This document shows, in pieces, positions 1-5,274 of a stretch of DNA of 5,274 nucleotides. This stretch comes from Alphaproteobacteria bacterium (GTDB taxonomy: Bacteria; Pseudomonadota; Alphaproteobacteria; Rs-D84; NBLK01): the NCBI GenBank assembly GCA_016936785.1, contig JAFGXE010000105.1, forward strand, positions 1-5,274, given 5' to 3'. The notes below the pieces were generated by a model. That model was not told the DNA's origin, searched no databases, and saw nothing but the letters and a program-made list of their open reading frames with translations. Within the stretch, counting starts at the first letter, position 1; every line of letters starts with the position of its first letter. A program made the position numbers and the translations under genes.

Positions 1-1302
1 ACCCCGTGCTTCGAATGAATCAAATTGATCCCATGACGCACAGGCTGGAGAAAGCAAAATCGTTGCAGATTTAATTTTATGACTTTGAATATCCGCATAC
101 GCTTGTGTTGTGGCATCCTTGACAGCTTGTGAAAGCATTGTGCTTTTTGTCACGGGGATTAGGGATCCAATTTGATTTGCAAAAAGATCCATCGCCTGCC
201 CAATCAGAAAAACGTGTTTTACTTTCTCCTGTATCAAAGGCAGAATTTCTTTCACCCCACCTTCTTTTGCTTGTCCCCCTGCAATAAGGTAGATATTTTC
301 AAATGTTTTGAGTGCCGGTTCAACGGCTTCCGCATTTGTGGCTTTACTATCGTTGATATAGGTAAGTCCATTTTCGGACTTCACAAATTCCTGTCGATGC
401 GCGAGACCTTTAAATGTCTTAATCGCTTGGGATGTTCGACGTCCACAAAGTTTTGCTAATTTCGCAACAGAAAATGCCATCGCGATATTTTGCGCATTGT
501 GTTTTCCTTTTAGGTAAGGCACATCATTTAGGTTCAAATACCGCCGGGATTTTCCACTCAAATTATTGACTAAGTATGAATCTTTTGTGTAAACACCCCC
601 TGCAACTTCTTTTTCTGTTGAAACAGGCGTGACGTTATATTTCTCCGCAAGCTTTTCTGCATCTGGGGTATCAAGACAAAGAATCTTTTTCTCCGCCATT
701 TTCAGAATATTTTCTTTCGCTTCGCTATATTTTTTCATCCCATCGTGACGCGCAAGATGATCGGGCGTAATATTCAAAAGCCCCCCGATTTTTAATTTCA
801 AATTCGGGCAAAGTTCAAGCTGATAACTTGATAATTCTAAAATCACAAAATCAGACGCTTTTACTTTTGGCAAATCAAAAATAGGTGTTCCAATATTCCC
901 TGCAAGATAGACAAATTTTTTGAGTGATTCAAAGATATGTTTCAGAAGTGAAACGGTTGTCGACTTGCCATTTGAGCCAGTAATTCCAATGTATTTCGCT
1001 CTTGGGTTCAACTGATAAAAAAGATCGATGTCACAAATAAGCGGGATTTTTTTCTTCTTTGCTTCAACTGCAATTGGATTCGGTTGAGGGGCATAATGCG
1101 GAATACCCGGAGACCACAAAATATGATCAATTTTTTCAAGAGATTTTGAAAGAACGTATCCTGCTTCACGAATCGCTTTTTGGCCTTTTTCCGAATCATC
1201 CCAAACAGCAAGACTTTCGACTTTGTCTTTTAAGAATCGGGCAACAGACTGTCCTGTTTTTCCAAAGCCAACAACAAGAACATGCTTCGTTTTTAAATCC
1301 AT
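1..1302 (-). CDS. murD: UDP-N-acetylmuramoyl-L-alanine:D-glutamate ligase (MurD), 3' end cut by the window
   Basis: Cytoplasmic ATP-dependent ligase that adds D-glutamate to UDP-MurNAc-L-Ala during peptidoglycan precursor synthesis. The frame is open for 434 codons from ATG at 1302 to the window edge with no stop. MurD proteins are usually about 450-470 residues, so roughly 20 codons are missing. Visible motifs in order: N-terminal nucleotide-binding-like loop VGFGKTG (10-16); SPGIP (64-68); Mur-ligase P-loop GITGSNGKSTT (106-116); NITPDH (177-182); SEAKENI, whose K196 matches the lysine that is carbamylated in E. coli MurD; GKHNAQN (266-272); HR (302-303); NDSKATN (317-323); the MurD hallmark SPACASWDQF (418-427). 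The IAGGQAKEGG segment (340-349) resembles alphaproteobacterial MurD. It starts two bases after the mraY stop, so the two are probably co-transcribed and translationally coupled. The site upstream (GAGATAAAG) is a weak ribosome-binding match. The family assignment is essentially certain. Confidence 0.97.
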   Translation of the reverse strand, partial: MDLKTKHVLVVGFGKTGQSVARFLKDKVESLAVWDDSEKGQKAIREAGYVLSKSLEKIDHILWSPGIPHYAPQPNPIAVEAKKKKIPLICDIDLFYQLNPRAKYIGITGSNGKSTTVSLLKHIFESLKKFVYLAGNIGTPIFDLPKVKASDFVILELSSYQLELCPNLKLKIGGLLNITPDHLARHDGMKKYSEAKENILKMAEKKILCLDTPDAEKLAEKYNVTPVSTEKEVAGGVYTKDSYLVNNLSGKSRRYLNLNDVPYLKGKHNAQNIAMAFSVAKLAKLCGRRTSQAIKTFKGLAHRQEFVKSENGLTYINDSKATNAEAVEPALKTFENIYLIAGGQAKEGGVKEILPLIQEKVKHVFLIGQAMDLFANQIGSLIPVTKSTMLSQAVKDATTQAYADIQSHKIKSATILLSPACASWDQFDSFEARG

Positions 1303-1304
1303 CT

Positions 1305-2378
1305 TTATCTCATTTTAAGTGTGGCTAAAGCAATCAATGCAAGAACAATTGAAATGATCCAAAATCTTAAGACGATAGTTGTTTCTTTCCAGTTCTTTAA
1401 CTCAAAGTGATGATGAATTGGCGGCATCTTAAAAATACGTTTGCCTCCTGAAATTTTGAAATAACTCACCTGAAGAATCACAGATAAAATCTCTACAACA
1501 AAAAGTCCCCCTGCAATTGCCCAAATAAATTCACTCTTTGTGAGAACCGCCATTGTTCCGAATCCTGCCCCTAAAGCAAGCGATCCGAGATCTCCCATCC
1601 AAACTTTTGCTGGTGGCGCATTATACCATAAAAATCCAAGAAGAGCACCCAAGAATGCCCCACAAAAAACAGTTAGCTCAGCAGTATTTGGTAAATGGGG
1701 GAGAAATAAATATCCTGTAAAATCGATTCGTCCCATGACATACGCAAGAACAAGAAAGACAAATGATGCAGAAATAGACGGTAATGTCGACAACCCGTCA
1801 AGACCATCTGTGATATTAACGGCATTTGCCGACCCCACGATCACAAAAATTCCAAATAGATAATAAAAAATTCCAAGATCAAACTGCCACTCTTTCACAA
1901 AGGGAAAAACAAGTGTTGTTTCTTGTCCAATTGGTGAAAAATACCCAATTGATAAAACGGTTCCTGTCGCAATTAAAATTTCTAGCAACAATCGAATCTT
2001 TCCCCGCAATCCAGCAGAGTTTTTTTTCTTCACTTTTAAATAATCATCAATACATCCAACTCCTCCAAATCCAAGCGTTGTTAAAAGTGCAATCCACGTT
2101 GCAGAATTTGATAAATTTCCAAAAAGGAAAACAGAAAGTGTTAAAGAAAGTAAAATAAGCACCCCTCCCATCGAAGGCGTCCCATTTTTCTTTGCATGTG
2201 CCTCAGGAAGATAATCCCGTTTCGGCTGATCTTTTCCTTGTTTTTTTGCCAGCCATTGAATAACAGGCATCCCCATAACCCATGACATAATCAAAGCAGT
2301 AAGTAAGGCCCCTCCTGCACGCACCGTAATAAATTCAAAAAAATGCCAATCAAAAGCACTTGCTAAGTAGTGAAACAT
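1305..2378 (-). CDS. mraY: Phospho-N-acetylmuramoyl-pentapeptide-transferase (MraY)
   Basis: Integral inner-membrane enzyme that transfers phospho-MurNAc-pentapeptide from UDP to undecaprenyl phosphate, making lipid I. The 357-residue product matches the usual length of about 360. Many hydrophobic segments alternate with conserved cytoplasmic loops: HAKKNGTPSMGG (61-72); IDDYLKV with D111-D112; NAVNITDGLDGLS (185-197); the catalytic-region loop WMGDLGSLALG (260-270, D263); and PPIHHHFELK (319-328) with the H322-H324 triplet, followed by RFWIIS. The start is the ATG at 2378, which has AAAGGA six bases upstream and aligns with the N-terminus of the family (MFHYLASAF). An in-frame TTG at 2426 would add 16 unlike residues without a ribosome-binding site. 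The gene lies just after the dksA terminator and reads into murD, so it probably has its own promoter between 2379 and 2454. murF, the usual upstream neighbour, is absent. Confidence 0.97.
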   Translation of the reverse strand: MFHYLASAFDWHFFEFITVRAGGALLTALIMSWVMGMPVIQWLAKKQGKDQPKRDYLPEAHAKKNGTPSMGGVLILLSLTLSVFLFGNLSNSATWIALLTTLGFGGVGCIDDYLKVKKKNSAGLRGKIRLLLEILIATGTVLSIGYFSPIGQETTLVFPFVKEWQFDLGIFYYLFGIFVIVGSANAVNITDGLDGLSTLPSISASFVFLVLAYVMGRIDFTGYLFLPHLPNTAELTVFCGAFLGALLGFLWYNAPPAKVWMGDLGSLALGAGFGTMAVLTKSEFIWAIAGGLFVVEILSVILQVSYFKISGGKRIFKMPPIHHHFELKNWKETTIVLRFWIISIVLALIALATLKMR

Positions 2379-2384
2379 ATTTTT

Positions 2385-2390
2385 TCCTTT
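2385..2390 (-). promoter_or_regulatory. Ribosome-binding site of mraY
   Basis: AAAGGA on the minus strand, six bases before the ATG at 2378. It decides the mraY start in favour of this ATG over the longer TTG-initiated frame, which has no comparable site. Confidence 0.75.
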
Positions 2391-2454
2391 TTCAACATCA
2401 AAGCTGTATGTTTGCGATATAGCCAAACTAAACAGATAAGAAATACTTAAAAGA

Positions 2455-2476
2455 ATCCCGTACTTGAGTACGGGAT
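2455..2476 (-). terminator. Intrinsic terminator after dksA
   Basis: A perfect 10-base inverted repeat, ATCCCGTACT / AGTACGGGAT, separated by TG; realistically about 9 base pairs closing a TTGA-size loop. On the minus strand it begins 17 bases after the dksA stop and is followed by the T-rich run TTCTTTT (2454-2448), the form of a Rho-independent terminator. It should end the trxA-dksA transcript and separate it from mraY-murD. The opposite strand also has a short T-rich tail (CTTATTT), but no plus-strand gene there needs it. Confidence 0.82.
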
Positions 2477-2492
2477 CTTATTTGATAGAAGA

Positions 2493-2927
2493 TTATTCCT
2501 CTCCTATTTTTTCATCATTATCTTCGTGATTTGCTTGAGCATCTGCTGTCCGTGTTGCAATTGGACGCGCTTCAAGACGTTTGATTGAAATCTCTTCACC
2601 TGTATCCATACAGTATCCGTAATTTCCATTATCCAAACGGGCGAAGGCTTTTTCTATTTGACCAATCAAAAGACGTAAACGATCTACTTTACGCATCATC
2701 AAATGTTGTTCTTCTTCTTCTGTTGCACGATCTGCACTGTCAGAAGAGTTTTTAAAATCCTCTGCAGATTCACGAATCGAATCAAGAGCCTCTTGAATTT
2801 GCATATCAAGATCTTCTTTCCATTCTAAAAGCTTATGGTAAAAGTAAGCCTTTTGTTTTTCGTTCATAAAAGGCTCTTTGTCTGAAGGGAGGTACCCTTC
2901 TGGCAATATGAGAGTCCGATAATCCAT
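2493..2927 (-). CDS. dksA: DksA/TraR-family RNA polymerase-binding transcription factor, single-cysteine type
   Basis: Predicted DksA: it enters the secondary channel of RNA polymerase and, with ppGpp in characterised species, adjusts rRNA and amino-acid promoter activity. The product is 144 residues. An N-terminal segment (LPEGYLPSDKEPFM, 8-21) is typical of alphaproteobacterial DksA. It is followed by a helical coiled-coil region (about 23-98), whose tip carries DSADRA (63-68), matching the DxxDxA tip residues D63, D66 and A68. The globular end has YGYCMDTGEEI (103-113) and KRLEARPIAT (116-125). Of the four zinc-finger cysteines of E. coli DksA only C106 remains; the others are replaced (for example T109), as in single-cysteine alphaproteobacterial DksA. 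The acidic C-terminus ends in GEE. The ATG at 2927 was chosen because AAGGAG lies six bases upstream; a longer in-frame extension would run through trxA. It is the second gene of a trxA-dksA unit and is followed by a strong terminator. Confidence 0.92.
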   Translation of the reverse strand: MDYRTLILPEGYLPSDKEPFMNEKQKAYFYHKLLEWKEDLDMQIQEALDSIRESAEDFKNSSDSADRATEEEEQHLMMRKVDRLRLLIGQIEKAFARLDNGNYGYCMDTGEEISIKRLEARPIATRTADAQANHEDNDEKIGEE

Positions 2928-2933
2928 TCTAGT

Positions 2934-2939
2934 CTCCTT
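2934..2939 (-). promoter_or_regulatory. Ribosome-binding site of dksA, overlapping the trxA stop codon
   Basis: AAGGAG on the minus strand with a six-base spacer (ACTAGA) to the ATG at 2927. The first two bases belong to the TAA stop of trxA (2940-2938), so termination of trxA and initiation of dksA happen at the same place and are probably coupled. The site fixes the dksA start at 2927. Confidence 0.85.
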
Positions 2940-3249
2940 ATGAAAGAGATGCAATTTTTGCTTTAACAGCTTCTGCGTCTGATCCTCCGATTTGTGTTTC
3001 TTTGAGTTCCCCGTCTTTAAAGAAAAGAAGTGTTGGAATAGAGCGCACACCATATTTTGCAGCATACTCTGTATTCTCATCAACATTCATTTTATAAACT
3101 TGAATATCTTTCATTTCTTCAGAAAGTACTTCTAAGACTGGAATAAATTGACGACATGGTCCACACCAAGGGGCCCAAAAATCAACCAAAGAGATTCCTT
3201 TGCTCTCGAGAACTTTTTCTTTAAATTGTGCATCTGTAATTGCTTGCAT
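2938..3249 (-). CDS. trxA: Thioredoxin
   Basis: Small cytoplasmic dithiol-disulfide oxidoreductase that donates electrons to enzymes such as ribonucleotide reductase and repairs protein disulfides; it is recycled by thioredoxin reductase in most bacteria. The 103-residue product is close to the usual 105-108 and forms one thioredoxin fold. The active site WCGPC is at 28-32 (C29 and C32). The buried aspartate equivalent to E. coli D26 is D23 in LVDFW, and the cis-proline is P72 in SIPT (70-73). It has no signal peptide, which argues for a cytoplasmic thioredoxin rather than a cytochrome-maturation relative. The start ATG at 3249 has AAGGAG (3261-3256) with a six-base spacer. It is first in a probable trxA-dksA operon and divergent from sufS. 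No terminator is seen between trxA and dksA. Confidence 0.96.
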   Translation of the reverse strand: MQAITDAQFKEKVLESKGISLVDFWAPWCGPCRQFIPVLEVLSEEMKDIQVYKMNVDENTEYAAKYGVRSIPTLLFFKDGELKETQIGGSDAEAVKAKIASLS

Positions 3250-3255
3250 CTATAT

Positions 3256-3261
3256 CTCCTT
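3256..3261 (-). promoter_or_regulatory. Ribosome-binding site of trxA
   Basis: AAGGAG on the minus strand, six bases before the ATG at 3249. This near-consensus site supports the chosen start and suggests strong translation. Confidence 0.8.
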
Positions 3262-3265
3262 TTAT

Positions 3266-3294
3266 TTGACTCTGCAATGATCATGAGATAGTTT
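3266..3294 (+). promoter_or_regulatory. Candidate promoter of the sufS operon
   Basis: TTGACT (3266-3271; five of six consensus positions) is followed after 17 bases by TAGTTT (3289-3294; three of six). The -35-like box is good and the -10-like box is weak, which would suit an activated or conditional promoter. The 8-base palindrome ATGATCAT (3277-3284) lies in the spacer but is too short to call an operator. Transcription would begin near 3301, leaving a leader of about 50 bases. Confidence 0.25.
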
Positions 3295-3318
3295 AAAGAA
3301 ACCAGCTTTTCAAGGCAA
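3290..3318 (-). promoter_or_regulatory. Candidate promoter of trxA-dksA
   Basis: On the minus strand, TTGCCT (3318-3313) and TAAACT (3295-3290) are separated by 17 bases, matching the sigma-70 consensus at four of six positions in each box. An overlapping alternative is TTGAAA (3313-3308) with TATCTC 17 bases on. Either would start transcription about 30-40 bases before trxA. The choice is inferred from sequence alone. Only 101 bases lie between trxA and the divergent sufS, so both promoters must be close together or overlapping. Confidence 0.3.
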
Positions 3319-3350
3319 GGAAAAAAGACTTAGGAGACAGATAAAATCAA

Positions 3351-4499
3351 ATGAAAGAAAACTTTCCAATTTATAAATCATATCCGAGTCTTGTTTATCT
3401 TGATTCAAGCGCAACATCTCTGAAACCGCAAGTGATGATTGATGCGATTTCGCATTTTTATCAAACGGAAAACGCCCCTGTGCATCGCGGAACTTATGCT
3501 CTTGCAAACCATGCCTCAGAACTTTATGAAGCTTCCCGAAAAACAGTGGGGTCTTTTTTCCATGTCGCCCAAGAAAAAATGATTTTTACATCTGGCGCGA
3601 CCGAATCGCTCAACCTTATTTCGCTTCTTTTCAAAGATCAGAAAGTCCTTGCTTCAGAAACAGAGCATCATAGTAATCTCCTGCCATTTTTAAAAAATTG
3701 TTCTCTTGAACTTTTACCTTACGATTCACAAAACTATATTGATTTGAATCGCTTAGAAGAAAAACTCAAAACCCGCACTTTTTCACTCTTGACACTTTCA
3801 GGACTTTCAAATGTTCTTGGAGAATCGCCCGACCTTGAAAAAATTATTTCTCTTGCACATCAATATAATGTTAAAGTCTGTATTGATGGTGCGCAACTCA
3901 CCTGTCATACAGAGAATCTTAACCTAGAAAAACTCAACTGTGATTTTTTTGTTTTCTCAGGCCACAAACTTTACGGTCCAACAGGAATTGGTGGATTGTA
4001 TCTGAAAGATCCTCAAAATTATGAATCACCTAAAGTCGGTGGCGGTATGATCTCAGATGTTTTAAAAAATTCTTTTACACCTCTCCCTTCTCCACATGGT
4101 TGGGAAGCCGGCACGCCCCCTGTTGCACAAGCTATTGGACTTGCGGAAACGATGCAATGGCTTCAAAAAATACAATGGGGGAAATATCTTCAACAAGAAA
4201 AATCACTTTTGAAAATATTAAAACATGAACTCCTTGAACTAGAGGCAAAGATTCTTGGTGAAGGGGAGAAGAGTCTCATTTCCTGCAGTTTTGATGACGT
4301 GAATACAGAGGATCTTGCAACGATGCTTGGCGCACAAAACATTTGTGCTCGAGCAGGGAAACACTGCACGCACCCGCTTCACTGTGCATTAAATAATTCA
4401 CAAGCAACACTGCGTTTTTCACTTGGAATTTATAATGATGAAAACGATATTCATAAGACCGTTGATGTTTTAAAAAAATCACTTAAGAGGCTTCGATGA
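3351..4499 (+). CDS. sufS: Cysteine desulfurase, SufS type (group II, PLP-dependent)
   Basis: Removes sulfur from L-cysteine to give alanine and an enzyme persulfide, the sulfur source for Fe-S cluster assembly by the SUF system. This fold-type I, class V aminotransferase-like protein has 382 residues, slightly shorter than E. coli SufS (406). Landmarks: VYLDSSATS (15-23); VHRGTYALA (44-52); SGATESLN (81-88); EHHSN (105-109), whose histidines stack on or near PLP; IDGAQ (178-182) with D179 and Q182; the PLP lysine K206 in SGHKLYGPTG (203-212); EAGTPP (252-257); the catalytic persulfide cysteine C339 in RAGKHC (334-339); and R355 in LRFSLG. The RxGxHC loop without an IscS-type insertion marks group II. 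A TAA lies in frame two codons upstream (3342-3344), so ATG 3351 is the earliest ATG start. The best ribosome-binding match, AGGAG (3332-3336), is 14 bases away, which is unusually far. The gene overlaps the next one by four bases. Confidence 0.95.
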   Translation: MKENFPIYKSYPSLVYLDSSATSLKPQVMIDAISHFYQTENAPVHRGTYALANHASELYEASRKTVGSFFHVAQEKMIFTSGATESLNLISLLFKDQKVLASETEHHSNLLPFLKNCSLELLPYDSQNYIDLNRLEEKLKTRTFSLLTLSGLSNVLGESPDLEKIISLAHQYNVKVCIDGAQLTCHTENLNLEKLNCDFFVFSGHKLYGPTGIGGLYLKDPQNYESPKVGGGMISDVLKNSFTPLPSPHGWEAGTPPVAQAIGLAETMQWLQKIQWGKYLQQEKSLLKILKHELLELEAKILGEGEKSLISCSFDDVNTEDLATMLGAQNICARAGKHCTHPLHCALNNSQATLRFSLGIYNDENDIHKTVDVLKKSLKRLR

Positions 4500-4888
4500 C
4501 ACCCCCTATTGAAACAATTGAACTGCCAGATTACCCTGAGTTTTCAGGAAAGGCTGGCATGCCTTTATCTTCTGAAATTTCTGAACGTCCAACAGATCAA
4601 GATTTTATCAATGCACTGAAAACAGTGGAAGATCCTGATCTGGGTATTGATGTATACAATCTTGGACTTATCTACAACATTACGCCGAAAGAAAATGGCG
4701 ATGTTTATGTAGATATGACACTCACCTCGCCCACATGTCCTTATGCGGAGCAACTTCTTCAAGCAAGCGCAGACGCCGTGGCAGATCTCAAAGGTGTTGG
4801 CGAAGTCTTTGTAAAAGCAGTCTGGGAACCGGCTTGGACTCTTGAGCGCCTCAGTGAAGAAGCGCGCTACGATTTGGATTTATTATGA
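4496..4888 (+). CDS. sufT: SufT-like MIP18/DUF59-family Fe-S assembly protein
   Basis: Member of the MIP18 (DUF59) family, whose bacterial members (SufT) and eukaryotic CIA2 homologues help mature Fe-S proteins; the biochemical role is less settled than for SufS or SufE. The product is 130 residues. A variable N-terminal stretch (1-34) rich in proline and acidic residues precedes the domain (about 35-115). Key motifs are the DPDLGIDVYNLGLIY segment (46-60), the TLTSPTCP loop (75-82) with the family's conserved cysteine C81, and the WEPAWTLERLSEEAR segment (110-124). The ATG overlaps the sufS stop as ATGA (4496-4499) and has AAGAGG (4485-4490) five bases upstream, so coupling with sufS is likely. 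Its position between sufS and sufE supports a SUF role. A stand-alone DUF59 protein of other function cannot be fully excluded, but motifs and context agree. Confidence 0.9.
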   Translation: MTPPIETIELPDYPEFSGKAGMPLSSEISERPTDQDFINALKTVEDPDLGIDVYNLGLIYNITPKENGDVYVDMTLTSPTCPYAEQLLQASADAVADLKGVGEVFVKAVWEPAWTLERLSEEARYDLDLL

Positions 4889-5247
4889 ACAAGCAAGATC
4901 TTCTTTTAATGTTTCAATTTTTCACAACCGATGAGGAACGTCTTGATGCACTTATTGACTTGGGGAAATCTTTAGACGCACCTTCTACGCCTTTTTCAGA
5001 AGAAGACATTGTAAAAGGATGCGCGTCTTATGTGGCATTGAGAATCAAAAATGGTCAAATTGAAGGCACAAGTGATGCGATTATTATGAAAGGTTTTCTC
5101 AAAGTTCTTCAGATTTTTTATGCTGAAACCCCTCAAGATGATCCTGTCGCATTTTTAAAAAAACTCGCAATTGATTCGATTCTTTCAACGCAACGCCAAA
5201 ATGGTTTACTAAATATCTTAAAAAAAATTCAAAAGGATGTCTCTTGA
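4885..5247 (+). CDS. sufE: SufE-type sulfur acceptor protein
   Basis: Accepts the persulfide sulfur from the SufS catalytic cysteine, stimulates its desulfurase activity and passes sulfur to the SufBCD scaffold. The product is 120 residues, slightly shorter than E. coli SufE (138). The acceptor cysteine is C46 in IVKGCASYV (42-50), corresponding to the GCQSQV loop with C51 in E. coli. DALIDLGKSL (21-30) matches the E. coli YIIELGQRL region. Further family matches are GTSDAIIMKG (61-70), corresponding to GDSDAAIVKG, and the C-terminal segment with STQRQNGL (101-108), corresponding to TPSRSQGL. It overlaps the sufT stop as ATGA (4885-4888); the upstream site is only a weak GGA (4876-4878), so translation probably depends on coupling. 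SufS being group II fits the need for a SufE partner. SufE-like CsdE has the same fold, but the sufS-sufT context favours SufE. Confidence 0.94.
   Translation: MNKQDLLLMFQFFTTDEERLDALIDLGKSLDAPSTPFSEEDIVKGCASYVALRIKNGQIEGTSDAIIMKGFLKVLQIFYAETPQDDPVAFLKKLAIDSILSTQRQNGLLNILKKIQKDVS
5233..5237 (+). promoter_or_regulatory. Ribosome-binding site for the gene starting at 5244
   Basis: AAGGA inside the end of sufE with a six-base spacer to the TTG at 5244. A well-placed site in this position supports a real gene start at a non-ATG codon overlapping the sufE stop. Confidence 0.55.
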
Positions 5248-5274
5248 AAAAAGGAACACTTTTTATTATTTCAG
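5244..5274 (+). CDS. gmk: Probable start of guanylate kinase (Gmk), cut by the window after ten codons
   Basis: Only ten codons and one base are present, reading (M)KKGTLFIIS from a TTG start. This pattern resembles the N-terminus of guanylate kinase (E. coli MAQGTLYIVS, followed by the P-loop), which phosphorylates GMP to GDP. The expected APSGAGK-type P-loop would lie just beyond the window. The TTG overlaps the sufE stop (TTGA at 5244-5247), and AAGGA sits six bases upstream, so it would be the fourth gene of the sufS unit. The motif evidence is short: another P-loop or unrelated protein could begin this way. Confidence 0.6.
   Translation, partial: MKKGTLFIIS

Noticed and set aside
172..459. 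Plus-strand open frame of 95 codons
   Set aside because: It lies wholly antisense to the well-conserved murD reading frame and its product has no recognisable domain.
1540..2158. Two plus-strand open frames of 107 and 110 codons
   Set aside because: Both are antisense to mraY, whose motifs cover the same bases; the low-complexity products look like shadows of membrane-protein codons.
2416..2421. TATATC as the -10 box of a mraY promoter
   Set aside because: No acceptable -35 box lies 16-18 bases upstream. A promoter is expected in this gap, but its position cannot be fixed from sequence alone.
2379..2426. Longer mraY start at TTG 2426
   Set aside because: It has no ribosome-binding site, and the added residues do not resemble the MraY N-terminus, while ATG 2378 has AAAGGA at a good distance.
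2928..3086. Upstream in-frame extension of dksA to a 197-residue product
   Set aside because: The extension overlaps trxA on the same strand in another frame, has no DksA similarity, and the ATG at 2927 has a near-consensus ribosome-binding site.
3278..3292. Tiny leader frame (ATG ATC ATG AGA TAG) before sufS
   Set aside because: Four codons with no ribosome-binding site; expected by chance in AT-rich sequence.
3305..3328. Possible hairpin (CTTTTC ... GAAAAAAG) in the sufS leader
   Set aside because: The arms are imperfect, A/T-only apart from the closing pairs, and too weak to support an attenuator or riboswitch.

Overview
This window carries ordinary housekeeping genes from an AT-rich bacterium, most likely an alphaproteobacterium (inference). 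Three observations point there. The DksA-type protein keeps only one of the four zinc-finger cysteines and has the YGYCxxTGE and RRLEARPIAT-like signature of alphaproteobacterial DksA. MurD has an IAGGxxKEGG segment as in alphaproteobacterial MurD. SufS is followed immediately by a SufT-like MIP18 protein, a common alphaproteobacterial arrangement. The AT-rich codon use (AAA, GAA, ATT, TTT favoured) would fit a low-GC or host-associated lineage such as Holosporales or Rickettsiales relatives, but that placement is not proven here.

Left block, minus strand, read from about 3318 down to 1: trxA (thioredoxin, 3249-2938), a dksA-type transcription factor (2927-2493), a strong intrinsic terminator (2476-2455), mraY (2378-1305) and murD (1302 to the window edge, lacking its last roughly 20 codons). 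trxA and dksA are a tight pair; the dksA ribosome-binding site overlaps the trxA stop codon. mraY and murD are two bases apart and catalyse the first membrane step and the D-Glu addition step of peptidoglycan synthesis. murF and murE are not upstream of mraY, so at its 5' side this pair is detached from the usual division and cell-wall (dcw) order.

Right block, plus strand, from 3351: sufS (group II cysteine desulfurase), a SufT-like MIP18/DUF59 protein and sufE, joined by two ATGA overlaps. A probable gene start follows at 5244: a TTG codon overlapping the sufE stop, with the N-terminus MKKGTLFIIS, which resembles the beginning of guanylate kinase (gmk). SufS takes sulfur from cysteine, SufE accepts and relays it, and SufT-like proteins assist Fe-S maturation. 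The scaffold genes sufB, sufC and sufD are not between sufS and trxA and must lie elsewhere, if present.

The two blocks diverge from a 101-base gap (3250-3350) that should hold both promoters. No RNA gene, mobile element, CRISPR array or new multi-gene system was seen, and no gene-free stretch exceeds about 100 bases.
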